Of a stretch of DNA of 64,000 nucleotides, positions 9,670 to 17,251 are shown piece by piece. The stretch is taken from positions 558,001 to 622,000 of the forward strand of contig NZ_JACHNY010000001.1 in the NCBI RefSeq assembly GCF_014199625.1, written 5' to 3'. Each line of letters begins with the position of its first letter. The first letter of the stretch is position 1. The notes beneath the pieces are model-generated. The model saw only the letters and a program-made list of their open reading frames with translations. It had not been told where the DNA came from and made no database searches. Made by a program: the position numbers and the translations under genes. The DNA comes from Sphingomonas abaci (GTDB taxonomy: Bacteria > Pseudomonadota > Alphaproteobacteria > Sphingomonadales > Sphingomonadaceae).

Positions 9670-9734
9670 GCCAAGGGTGAAGCCGATGTGACATGGGATG
9701 CCGGAATGCGGCCGCTCCCGTCCCTTTTTCTAAC

Positions 9735-9757
9735 TTGACGTTAACCCAAGGGGGCTA
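9735..9757 (+). promoter_or_regulatory. promoter-like site at chemoreceptor gene
   Basis: TTGACG at 9735-9740 is followed after 13 bases by GCTA (9754-9757). This resembles the housekeeping promoter of Caulobacter-type alphaproteobacteria (TTGAC-N10-14-GCTA). If it is used, transcription would begin near the first annotated ATG (9761) and translation would have to start at a later ATG such as 9794. Confidence 0.4.
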
Positions 9758-9760
9758 GCG

Positions 9761-11173
9761 ATGATGCCACGAGTTTCAGGGGACATCTTCGGCATGACCA
9801 CCAGCGGCGCCAGCAGCGCGATCGACCTTCCCGTGCCCGGCACGATCGCGGCCGGCATCGACATGGCCGCGCGCATCCGCGCCTTCGACGGCGGCGATGG
9901 CGCCCTCGTCGCCGATGCGCGCGCGCTCTACGCGATCATCGAGGGCGATCTGGACGCGATCGTCATGGCCTATTGGTCGCATTACCGCGTCGCCAATCCG
10001 GGGGCCGCCGAGTGGAGGCCGCTCGACCATTCGCGTCTGCTGGAGGCCGGCCGCGCCTATCTGCGCAACCGCTTCTGCGACCTGGCCGGGCTCGCCTGGA
10101 TCGAATCGCTCGAACGCTCGGTCGCGGCCGCCTATGGCGCCGGGGTCGGCACCATGGACATGCTCGCCATGTCCTGCGCCAGCGACCGCGCCGCGCTCAA
10201 GGCGCTGATGGCGCGGCTCGACGCGGATCATCCCGACCGCGCCCGCATGACCGATACGCTGATGCGGCTGTTCGCGCTGGAGACCGAGTTGACCGTCGCG
10301 CTCTATGCCGGCTTCATCGACCATGCGGCGCAGGGCACGCGCGCACGGCTGGCGGGCGAGTTCCGCGAGAATATCGGCGAGACCGTGGAGGAGGCGAGCC
10401 AGAGCAGCTCGCACCTGCGCCAGCAGAGCGACAAGGCGTCGCTGCTCGCGCGCGGGATGCTGGGCAAGGCGTCCGAGGTGGCCGCCGCCGCCGAACAATC
10501 GGCCGTGGCGATGCGCGAGGCGGCGCAGACCGCCGCCGGGCTGATCCGCGCGATCGAGGATGCCCGCATCGAGGTCGAGGCCGCCGCCGAGATCGCCACC
10601 CGCGCCTCCGCCCAGGCGGGCCAGGCGGTCGGCATGTCGGAGGCGCTGTCCGACCATGCCAAGTCGATCGAATCGATCCTGGGCCTGATCCGCGACATCG
10701 CCGGGCAGACCAACCTGCTCGCGCTCAACGCCACGATCGAGGCGGCCCGCGCGGGCGACGCCGGGCGCGGCTTCGCGGTGGTGGCGCAGGAGGTCAAGAG
10801 CCTCGCCAGCCAGACCGCGCGCGCCACCGACGACATCGCCGCCAAGATCGCCGCGATCCAGTCGGCGACGCGCGGCACCGTCGAGACCAACGCCTCGATC
10901 AAGTCGACCGTGCACGAGGTGCAGGAAAGCGCCGACCGCATCCGCTTCGCGATGGAGGCGCAGGCGCAGACCGTGACCGCGATCACCGCCGCCGTCGACG
11001 AGACCGCGCTCGCCGCCGACTCGATGTCGAGCACCATCGCCGCAATCCGCGAAGACACCGAGACCGTCGCCTCCGAGATCGACGGCGTCGGCCGCGGCTT
11101 CGACTCGCTCGATGGCCGGCTGGGCACGCTGAAGGCCAGCGCCGGGGATTTCGTCGCGAAGGTCGCGGCGTGA
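9761..11173 (+). CDS. soluble methyl-accepting chemotaxis protein
   Basis: This chemoreceptor has no transmembrane segment, so it should sense a cytoplasmic cue. Residues from about 30 to 200 form an all-helical sensor that resembles globin-coupled sensors in layout. I do not see a convincing proximal histidine, so haem binding is doubtful. Residues 210-470 are the coiled-coil signalling domain with the conserved hairpin tip [20 protein letters not shown] and [15 protein letters not shown], the CheA/CheW contact region. ATG codons occur at 9761, 9764 and 9794. AAGGGGG supports the first, but a promoter-like site overlaps it. It is divergent from sdhC, and no other che genes are in the window. 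Confidence 0.88.
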   Translation: MMPRVSGDIFGMTTSGASSAIDLPVPGTIAAGIDMAARIRAFDGGDGALVADARALYAIIEGDLDAIVMAYWSHYRVANPGAAEWRPLDHSRLLEAGRAYLRNRFCDLAGLAWIESLERSVAAAYGAGVGTMDMLAMSCASDRAALKALMARLDADHPDRARMTDTLMRLFALETELTVALYAGFIDHAAQGTRARLAGEFRENIGETVEEASQSSSHLRQQSDKASLLARGMLGKASEVAAAAEQSAVAMREAAQTAAGLIRAIEDARIEVEAAAEIATRASAQAGQAVGMSEALSDHAKSIESILGLIRDIAGQTNLLALNATIEAARAGDAGRGFAVVAQEVKSLASQTARATDDIAAKIAAIQSATRGTVETNASIKSTVHEVQESADRIRFAMEAQAQTVTAITAAVDETALAADSMSSTIAAIREDTETVASEIDGVGRGFDSLDGRLGTLKASAGDFVAKVAA

Positions 11174-11179
11174 CCTCCT

Positions 11180-11195
11180 GTCAAGCACGCTTGAC
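11180..11195 (+). promoter_or_regulatory. inverted repeat GTCAAG-N4-CTTGAC
   Basis: A perfect 6-bp inverted repeat with a 4-base spacer overlaps the only TTGACG (11191-11196) upstream of the small membrane protein gene. It is a plausible operator or -35 region. Confidence 0.4.
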
Positions 11196-11250
11196 GTAAA
11201 GCGTCTTTTATATGTAAAGTATCCTTTACATCTTGAAGGAGGCTTTACAT
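11196..11250 (+). promoter_or_regulatory. operator array of GTAAAG/CTTTAC sites before membrane protein-HTH pair
   Basis: ATGTAAAG (11212-11219) and CTTTACAT (11224-11231) form a perfect 8-bp inverted repeat with a 4-base spacer. A third CTTTACAT (11243-11250) covers the start codon next to the ribosome site AAGGAGG (11236-11242), and GTAAAG (11196-11201) lies upstream. The array is well placed for autoregulation by the HTH protein encoded at 11677. Confidence 0.6.
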
Positions 11251-11680
11251 GCCGTTTTCGCCTGCGCAGCGTCGCTACAACCGGCGCGTCCTGATCCTGA
11301 GCCTCGTCTATACGGCGCTGCTGTTCGCCGCCGTCTATCTACTGTCGCGCCACTTGGTCGCGGGGCCGCTGGCCTATGTCGTCGGCATCCTGCCGGCGCT
11401 GGCGGTGTGCGGCTTCTTCTGGATGATGGCCGTCTATCTCGTCGAGGAGAGCGACGAGTATCTGCGGATGCTCCAGGTCCGCCAGTTGCTGTTCGCGACC
11501 GGCATCGCGCTCAGCGCCGCGACGATCTGGGGGTTCCTGGAGGGGTTCGAGCTGCTGCCGCACCTTGTCGGCTATGTCTGGCCGATCGTGTGGATCGCCG
11601 GGTTGGCGATCGGCGGGGTCCTCAATCGCCTGATCGAGCGCGGCAGGATGCTGATCGGCCGGAGGCAGGCCGGCCTGTGA
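11249..11680 (+). CDS. small four-helix membrane protein, partner of HTH regulator
   Basis: The function is unknown. The 143-residue protein has four predicted transmembrane segments (about residues 15-33, 41-62, 79-97 and 104-123) and short basic ends. It is preceded by AAGGAGG at ideal spacing. Its stop codon overlaps the GTG start of a small XRE-type regulator (GTGA), an arrangement seen in many two-gene units in which a membrane protein and an HTH protein are made together. The control region carries an operator array that even covers the start codon, so expression is probably tightly repressed. Confidence 0.75.
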   Translation: MPFSPAQRRYNRRVLILSLVYTALLFAAVYLLSRHLVAGPLAYVVGILPALAVCGFFWMMAVYLVEESDEYLRMLQVRQLLFATGIALSAATIWGFLEGFELLPHLVGYVWPIVWIAGLAIGGVLNRLIERGRMLIGRRQAGL

Positions 11681-11889
11681 ACAACCGGCTGAAGGAGCTG
11701 CGCGGGACCCGCGGCTGGAGCCAGCAGACGCTGGCCGAGAATCTGGACATCTCGCGCCAGAGCGTGATCGCGATCGAGACGGGCCGCTATGATCCGTCGC
11801 TTCCCCTCGCCTTCCGCATCGCCGAGCTGTTCGCCTGCCGGATCGAGGATGTGTTCGTCAGCCCCTCGGCCGGTCAAGTGGCGGGATGA
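11677..11889 (+). CDS. XRE-family helix-turn-helix transcriptional regulator
   Basis: This 70-residue regulator is almost entirely an XRE/Cro HTH domain. It starts NNRLKELRGTRGWSQQTLAE, has the recognition helix around SRQSVIAIETGRYDPSLPLA, and ends with the conserved FRIAELFACRIEDVF. It belongs to the short YozG-like group. It starts at GTG 11677 overlapping the previous gene by four bases. The inverted GTAAAG sites upstream of the pair are likely its operators. Its stop codon overlaps the possible ATG of the next gene, so an SDR gene may be co-transcribed. Confidence 0.85.
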   Translation: MNNRLKELRGTRGWSQQTLAENLDISRQSVIAIETGRYDPSLPLAFRIAELFACRIEDVFVSPSAGQVAG

Positions 11890-12611
11890 CCAAGCCCGCC
11901 GCCCGCGCTAAGCCGCCGGGCATGACCATACTCCTCACCGGATCGAGCCGCGGCATCGGCGCGGCGATCGCCGAGCGGCTGCGCGCCGACGGACAGGCCG
12001 TGATCGGCCATGGCACCGCCAGCGGCATCCCCGCCGATTTCGACGAACCGCATGCGGCCACCGCGCTGTGGCGCGCCGCGCTGGACGAAGCCGGCGGCGC
12101 GATCGACGTGCTCGTCAACAATGCCGGCGTGTTCGAGGCCAATCCGCTGGACGATCCCGACTGGCTGGCGGGCTGGGAACGGACGATGCGGATCAACCTC
12201 ACCGCCTCGGCCGAGCTCTGCCGACTGGCGGTGCTGCACTGGCAGGAACGCGGCGTCGGCGGGCGGATCGTCAACGTCGCCAGTCGCGCCGCCTATCGCG
12301 GCGACTCGCCCGCCCACTGGCATTATGCCGCGTCCAAGGCCGGCATGGTGGCGATGACCAAGACGATCGCGCGCGGCTACGCGGCGCAGGGCATCCTCGC
12401 CTTCGCGGTCTGCCCCGGCTTCACCATGACCGGCATGGCCGAGGACTATCTGGCCAGCCGGGGCGGCGACAGGCTGCTCGCCGACATCCCGCTCGGCCGC
12501 GTCGCCGACCCGGCGGAGGTCGCGACCACGGTCCGCTTCCTGGCGCTGGAGGCGCCGCCGTCGATGACCGGTGCGGTGCTCGACGTGAACGGAGCCAGCT
12601 ATGTCCGATAG
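11886..12611 (+). CDS. SDR family oxidoreductase (FabG-like)
   Basis: This is a classical SDR with TGSSRGIG, NNAG, an active-site serine in VNVASRAAYRG, and YAASK. It is FabG-like in length and in the C-terminal block (PLGRVADPAEVATTVRFLALEAP, MTGAVLDVNGA). Substrate is unknown. Two starts are possible: ATG 11886, which overlaps the HTH stop codon, or ATG 11922, giving the more usual N terminus MTILLTGSSRG; neither has a strong ribosome site. Its 3' end overlaps prmA by 11 bases, so the two are translated as a unit. Confidence 0.85.
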   Translation: MTKPAARAKPPGMTILLTGSSRGIGAAIAERLRADGQAVIGHGTASGIPADFDEPHAATALWRAALDEAGGAIDVLVNNAGVFEANPLDDPDWLAGWERTMRINLTASAELCRLAVLHWQERGVGGRIVNVASRAAYRGDSPAHWHYAASKAGMVAMTKTIARGYAAQGILAFAVCPGFTMTGMAEDYLASRGGDRLLADIPLGRVADPAEVATTVRFLALEAPPSMTGAVLDVNGASYVR

Positions 12612-13530
12612 CTGGAAGATCAGCCTGCCCTGCACCCGCGCCGAGGCGGAGGCGATCGACATGGCCGACGAGTTGATCGCCGGCGCGGTCCTCATGACCA
12701 CCGAGGAGGTGGAGGACGACCGCGAACAGTGGCGACTAGACGCCTATGTCGAGGCGGAGCCCGATGCGGCGCTGGTCGCGCAGGTCCGCGCCCTGGTGCC
12801 GAGCGCCGGCGCGCGCGCGGCGACGATCACCCACCTGCCGCCCGAGGATTGGGTGACGCTGAGCCAGGCGGGGCTGGCGCCGCTGTCGGTCGGCCGCTTC
12901 TTCGTGCATAGCGGCGCGGCCGAAGTACCGGCGGGCGTCCGCGCCTTCCACATCCCCGCCGGCCGCGCCTTCGGCACCGGGCATCACGAGACGACCAGCG
13001 GCTGCCTGGCGATGCTCGACGGCCTGGCGGACCGCGATGTCGCCAGCGCGATCGATGTTGGCACGGGCACCGGCCTGCTCGCCTTCGCGGTCGCGCATCT
13101 CTGGCCCGACGCGCGGATCGTCGCGACCGATATCGATCCGGTCGCGATCGAGGTGACGGCGGAGAATGCCGCCCTCAACGCGGTCAACGGCATCGAACTG
13201 ATCGTCGCCGACGGCGCGCTGGCCGATCCGGTCACCGACCGCGCCCCCTATGACCTGGTGATCGCCAATATCCTGGCGGGACCGCTGGTCTCGATGGCGC
13301 CCGAACTCGCGGCGATCGCCGGCCCCTCGGCGACGATCGTGCTCGCCGGCCTGTTGGAGACGCAGCGTGCCGAGGTGGTGGCCGCCTATGCGGCCTGCGG
13401 CTGCACGCTGGAGGCGGTCGACCGGCGCGGCGACTGGAGCGTGCTGCGCCTGACGGCGGGCCCGGACCGCTTCGTGCCGGCGGGACCGTTCGACCCAAAG
13501 GGCCGCGACGGCTGGGCGCTGGATCTGTGA
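12601..13530 (+). CDS. prmA: ribosomal protein L11 methyltransferase
   Basis: PrmA trimethylates ribosomal protein L11 using S-adenosylmethionine. The 309-residue protein has the N-terminal substrate-recognition part, then AFGTGHHETTSGCL, the SAM-binding DVGTGTGLLAFAVA, the acidic DIDPVAIE and NILAGPL, all typical of PrmA. The start at 12601 lies inside the end of the preceding SDR gene. It ends just before an intergenic hairpin. Confidence 0.92.
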   Translation: MSDSWKISLPCTRAEAEAIDMADELIAGAVLMTTEEVEDDREQWRLDAYVEAEPDAALVAQVRALVPSAGARAATITHLPPEDWVTLSQAGLAPLSVGRFFVHSGAAEVPAGVRAFHIPAGRAFGTGHHETTSGCLAMLDGLADRDVASAIDVGTGTGLLAFAVAHLWPDARIVATDIDPVAIEVTAENAALNAVNGIELIVADGALADPVTDRAPYDLVIANILAGPLVSMAPELAAIAGPSATIVLAGLLETQRAEVVAAYAACGCTLEAVDRRGDWSVLRLTAGPDRFVPAGPFDPKGRDGWALDL

Positions 13531-13538
13531 TGCGCGAT

Positions 13539-13568
13539 CCCGGGTTCCGGCAAATGCCGGAGCCCGGG
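13539..13568. repeat. intergenic hairpin with tetraloop
   Basis: CCCGGG-tt-CCGGC-aaat-GCCGG-ag-CCCGGG forms an 11-bp stem interrupted by a 2x2 internal loop. It starts nine bases after the prmA stop codon. The same architecture recurs at 40263-40292 and, with a bulge, at 51913-51940. It may terminate prmA transcription although no T-tract follows. Confidence 0.55.
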
Positions 13569-13718
13569 GTCCGGCGGCTCCGTGCGGACGTCCGAATGCC
13601 ATGGGTCAGCACCATGCCGCCCGGCACGATCTCCGCCACCGGGCGATCCAGCCGTCGCTCCGGTGGGCGGGCGAGAACCGGCGTTCCCTCTGCCCTGGCG
13701 ATCCTCTAGCATGGCGAC

Positions 13719-14396
13719 GTGGGACGAGGAACATCGCGCATCGCCCGGTGGATGGGCTGGCTGGCCGCGACGCTGGCGGCGATCCTGATCGGCTATGGCG
13801 TGGCCGGGCTGGCCGGCGGCGCGCTGCCCGCCCACCCGGACTGGCGCCCGCCGCCGCCGCCAGCCGGTCGTGTCGAAATCTTCGTCGTGTCGAACGGCGT
13901 CCATACCGGCCTGGTCGTCCCCAAGCGGGCGGCGGGCGTCGACTGGCGCGCGCTTTTCCCAGCCGGGGACCTCGCCGACCCGCGCTTCGGCGGCTGGGAC
14001 CATCTCGCGATCGGTTGGGGTGAGCGGACCTTCTACCTGGAGACGCCGCACTGGGCCGATGTGCGTCCCGCCACCATCCTGGCGGCGGCGCTGGGCAGCC
14101 GGCGCACGCTGCTCCATGTCGAGCATGTCCCCCGCCCCATCGCGGCGCCGGACGTGCGGCGCATCCTGCTGCGGCCGGCCGAATATCGCCGGCTCGCCGC
14201 CTTCATCCGCGGCGCGCGCGCACGCGACGCGGCCCGCTACCCCGGCTATGGTCGCGATGACGTGTTCTACGAATCCAACGGCCGGTATTCCGCGCTGCGG
14301 ACCTGCAACGCCTGGACGGGCGACGCGCTGCGCCACGCCGGCGTGCGGGTCGGGCGCTGGACACCCTTCCCCGCCACGCTGCTCTGGTCGCTCTAG
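13719..14396 (+). CDS. DUF2459/TIGR02117 family protein
   Basis: The function of this family is unknown. The 225-residue protein has an N-terminal signal anchor (WLAATLAAILIGYGVAGLAGG), then family blocks EIFVVSNGVHTGLVVP, WGERTFYLETPHW and, near the C terminus, LRTCNAWTGDALRHAGV. It is probably exported or membrane-anchored and facing the periplasm. Start is GTG 13719; a start at Met12 would shorten the anchor. Its TAG stop and the stop of the convergent lipoprotein gene share the same CTAG (14393-14396). Confidence 0.75.
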   Translation: MGRGTSRIARWMGWLAATLAAILIGYGVAGLAGGALPAHPDWRPPPPPAGRVEIFVVSNGVHTGLVVPKRAAGVDWRALFPAGDLADPRFGGWDHLAIGWGERTFYLETPHWADVRPATILAAALGSRRTLLHVEHVPRPIAAPDVRRILLRPAEYRRLAAFIRGARARDAARYPGYGRDDVFYESNGRYSALRTCNAWTGDALRHAGVRVGRWTPFPATLLWSL

Positions 14397-14677
14397 CGCC
14401 GCCCCGCCTGGAAGCCCTGATAGCCCTGTCGGCATTCGTCGCGGTCAGGGTCGCGGCGGCAGCGCTTGTCGAATTCGCGGCGCTCCTTGCCCTCGCGCGC
14501 TTCCTCCTTGCGCATCTTGCGGCCGTAGTTGCGGTCCGCCTCTTCCTGGCTGGTCGTCGTCCAGTCCACCGCCTTGCCGGCCACCTGGAACGGTGCCTTG
14601 ACGATCGCCGTCGCGGTGCTGACGCAGCCGGCCGTCGCCAGCGGCAGGAGGACAAGAAGCGGCAGGGGCTTACGCAT
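14393..14677 (-). CDS. small charged lipoprotein
   Basis: The function is unknown. The 94-residue protein has a lipoprotein signal, MRKPLPLLVLLPLATAGC, with the lipidation cysteine at residue 18, followed by a short uncharged part and a very charged, helical C-terminal half rich in Arg, Glu and Lys. Start is the ATG at 14675-14677 (AAGGA site upstream), nine codons inside a longer frame. It overlaps the 3' end of the glycerophosphodiesterase gene by eight bases, so the pair is an operon. Confidence 0.7.
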   Translation of the reverse strand: MRKPLPLLVLLPLATAGCVSTATAIVKAPFQVAGKAVDWTTTSQEEADRNYGRKMRKEEAREGKERREFDKRCRRDPDRDECRQGYQGFQAGRR

Positions 14678-15635
14678 CACGGGATTCCTTGGCGACGGCG
14701 TCACGGGTCTGGACGCCGATTAGCGGATAGTCGGTGAAGAATCCGTCGATTCCGAGGCGGAGCGCCGCGGCGATCTCACCCGCCAGATCGCCCGTCGCCC
14801 CCGCCCGCTGGAAAGGTGCGGCGAGAAACCGGTTTTCCGCCCGGAACGTCCAGGGATGGACGCGCAGGCCCGCCGCATGGGCATCGCGGACCAGACCGCC
14901 CTGTCCGAGCTGGGCCTTGTTCGGCCCGATGCCATAGGCATAGGCGGCGACCGCGCGCAGGCCACCCGGCGTCGCCATCATCTGGTAGCTGGGCACCGCG
15001 CCGTCCGCCGGCCCGCCCTGCGCGTCCATGAGCTGGATCAGCCGCAGCCGCGTCATCCCCGCGATGCGCCGAAGATTGCCCACCTCGAACGACTGGATGA
15101 AGACGGGATCGTCCGGCCCGCTCCACCCGGCGGCATGGAGCGCGGCGACCAGGGGGGCGTCCGTCCCGAGCCCGATCGCCGCGAAGTAGGTCGGATGCTT
15201 GGTCTCCGGATAGAGACCGACGCCCCGCGCCTTGGCGAGCGCGATGATCTCCCCCAGCGTTGGAATCTCGAACCGACCGTCGAACGCGGTGTTCGCCGGG
15301 CGCAGGTCGGGCAGGCGTTCGCGCGCGCGCAGCGTCTTCAATTCGGCGAGCGTGAAATCCTCGACGAACCAGCCGGTGACCTCCTGCCCGTCAATCGTCT
15401 TCGTGGTCCGCCGGCGCGCGAAGCCGGCATGGCGCGCGACATCGGTGGTGCCGCCGATTTCGTTCTCGTGCCGCGCGACCAGCACACCGTCGCGCGTCGG
15501 CACCAAATCGGGCTCGATGACGTCCGCGCCTTGGTCGATCGCGCGTTCATAGGCGGCGAGCGTATGTTCGGGCCGTTCGCCGCTGCATCCGCGATGCGCG
15601 ATCACGATCGGTCGCGCGGTGGGATGGTTATCCAT
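14670..15635 (-). CDS. glycerophosphodiester phosphodiesterase
   Basis: This enzyme of the GDPD (GlpQ/UgpQ) family hydrolyses glycerophosphodiesters to an alcohol and glycerol-3-phosphate. In 321 residues it has the active-site IAHRGCSGERPEHTLAAY, the metal ligands in EPDLVPTRDGVLVARHEN, and FTDYP near the C terminus. I see no clear signal peptide, which suggests a cytoplasmic enzyme, although the GlpQ-like length is also found in periplasmic forms. It is divergent from the molybdenum hydroxylase operon and followed by the overlapping lipoprotein gene. Confidence 0.88.
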   Translation of the reverse strand: MDNHPTARPIVIAHRGCSGERPEHTLAAYERAIDQGADVIEPDLVPTRDGVLVARHENEIGGTTDVARHAGFARRRTTKTIDGQEVTGWFVEDFTLAELKTLRARERLPDLRPANTAFDGRFEIPTLGEIIALAKARGVGLYPETKHPTYFAAIGLGTDAPLVAALHAAGWSGPDDPVFIQSFEVGNLRRIAGMTRLRLIQLMDAQGGPADGAVPSYQMMATPGGLRAVAAYAYGIGPNKAQLGQGGLVRDAHAAGLRVHPWTFRAENRFLAAPFQRAGATGDLAGEIAAALRLGIDGFFTDYPLIGVQTRDAVAKESRDA

Positions 15636-15733
15636 GTGATCGCGAACCCTGATTCATGTCATGAGAACCGCTCGCAACGGGAGCCGCAGGCGCAAGTCCG
15701 CGTTCAGACACGGATTCGTGACGAGGCGGTGGC

Positions 15734-16270
15734 ATGAAATTCAACATCAACGGCAAGACCCATGACGCGGAGGTCGATGTCCGTACCTCGCTTCTCGACC
15801 TGTGTCGCGAACATCTGGGGCTGACCGGCTCCAAGAAGGGGTGCGACCATGGCCAGTGCGGGGCGTGCACGATGCTGGTCGATGGCCGCCGCATCAACAG
15901 CTGCCTGACGCTTGCCGTCATGCACGAGGATAGCGAAATCGTGACGATCGAGGGGCTGGGCCAGGTCGGCGACCTTCACCCGATGCAGGACGCGTTCGTC
16001 CGCCACGACGGCTACCAGTGCGGCTATTGCACGCCGGGCCAGATCTGCTCGGCGGTCGGGATGCTCGGTGAAGTCGAGAAGGGCTGGCCCAGCCATGCCT
16101 CGGCCGATCTGACCGCGGTCGAGCTGAGCGATGCGGAGATCAGCGAGCGGATGAGCGGCAATCTGTGCCGCTGCGCCGCCTATCCCAACATCGTCGACGC
16201 CATCCGCGAGGTCGCCGGCAAGGGCGATCGCCAGCCGGTGCTGGAAGCCGCGCGGGAGATCGGCGCATGA
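15734..16270 (+). CDS. paoA: molybdenum hydroxylase 2Fe-2S subunit (PaoA-like)
   Basis: This is the small iron-sulfur subunit of a three-subunit xanthine oxidase-family enzyme, closest in layout to the aldehyde oxidoreductase PaoABC. The plant-type 2Fe-2S cluster is bound by C37, C42, C45 and C57. The second cluster is bound by C96, C99, C145 and C147 ([16 protein letters not shown]). The 178-residue protein starts directly at the ferredoxin domain. Unlike E. coli PaoA it has no Tat signal, so the complex should be cytoplasmic. Four bases overlap the next gene. The substrate may be an aromatic aldehyde but this is inference. Confidence 0.88.
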   Translation: MKFNINGKTHDAEVDVRTSLLDLCREHLGLTGSKKGCDHGQCGACTMLVDGRRINSCLTLAVMHEDSEIVTIEGLGQVGDLHPMQDAFVRHDGYQCGYCTPGQICSAVGMLGEVEKGWPSHASADLTAVELSDAEISERMSGNLCRCAAYPNIVDAIREVAGKGDRQPVLEAAREIGA

Positions 16271-17250
16271 AACCCTTCGCCTATGCGCGCGCCGGCGATG
16301 CCGACCAGGCGGTCGCCGAAGCCCTTGCCCCCCAGGCGCGCTTCATCGCCGGCGGCACCAACCTGCTCGACCTGATGAAGCTGCAGATCGAGACCCCTGC
16401 CAAGCTGGTCGACATCACCCGCCTGCCGCTCGGCGGCATCACCCCGCGCGACGAGGGCGGCGTGTCGATCGGCGCTCTGGTCCCGAACAGCGACCTGGCC
16501 GCCGATCCGCGCATCATCGCCGACTATGAGGTGCTGAGCCGCGCGCTGCTGGCCGGCGCATCGGGCCAGTTGCGCAACAAGGCGACGACCGGCGGCAATC
16601 TGCTCCAGCGCACCCGCTGCTATTATTTCTATGACACCGCCACGCCCTGCAACAAGCGCGAGCCGGGCAGCGGTTGTTCCGCGATCGGCGGCGTCAACCG
16701 CATTCTGGCGGTGCTCGGCACGTCGGAGAAGTGCATCGCCACGCATCCCTCCGACATGGCGGTGGCGATGCGCGCGCTCGACGCGACGATCGTCACGCAG
16801 AAACCGGACGGCGACCGCCGCCGCATCGCGATCGGCGACTTCTACCGCCTGCCAGGCGACACGCCGCAGATCGAGACGGTGCTGGAGCCGGGCGAGCTGA
16901 TCACTGCCGTCGAGCTGCCGCCGAAGGTGGAGGGCGCGCGGCACCTGTACCGCAAGGTGCGCGACCGCGCCTCCTATGCCTTTGCCCTGGTGTCGGTGGC
17001 GGGCGTGGTGCGGATGGACGGCGATGTGGTCGCCTCCGCCTCGCTCGCCTTTGGCGGTCTGGCGCCGATGCCGTGGCGCAACCCGGCCGTCGAGGCGGCG
17101 ATCGTCGGCAAGCCGGCGACCGACGCGAACTTCGCCGCCGCCGCCGATGCGCTGCTGGCCGACGCCAAGGGCCAGGGCAGCAACGATTTCAAGATTCCGC
17201 TCGCCCGGCGCACGCTGATCGCGTCGCTCCGCGAACTGACGGGGAAGTAA
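16267..17250 (+). CDS. paoB: molybdenum hydroxylase FAD-binding subunit (PaoB-like)
   Basis: This is the flavin subunit that passes electrons from the 2Fe-2S clusters to the final acceptor. The 327-residue protein has the FAD-binding [13 protein letters not shown], and the PaoB-type loop with a cysteine-containing block ([27 protein letters not shown]). In PaoB-like proteins that block binds an additional iron-sulfur cluster. The start ATG at 16267 overlaps the paoA stop as ATGA. Order small-FAD-large subunit is typical of this family. Confidence 0.88.
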   Translation: MKPFAYARAGDADQAVAEALAPQARFIAGGTNLLDLMKLQIETPAKLVDITRLPLGGITPRDEGGVSIGALVPNSDLAADPRIIADYEVLSRALLAGASGQLRNKATTGGNLLQRTRCYYFYDTATPCNKREPGSGCSAIGGVNRILAVLGTSEKCIATHPSDMAVAMRALDATIVTQKPDGDRRRIAIGDFYRLPGDTPQIETVLEPGELITAVELPPKVEGARHLYRKVRDRASYAFALVSVAGVVRMDGDVVASASLAFGGLAPMPWRNPAVEAAIVGKPATDANFAAAADALLADAKGQGSNDFKIPLARRTLIASLRELTGK

Positions 17251-17251
17251 G

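Noticed and set aside
9761..11173. Haem-binding globin sensor in the chemoreceptor
   Set aside because: The helical layout is similar but the expected proximal histidine region reads [14 protein letters not shown], with no histidine, so haem binding is not claimed.
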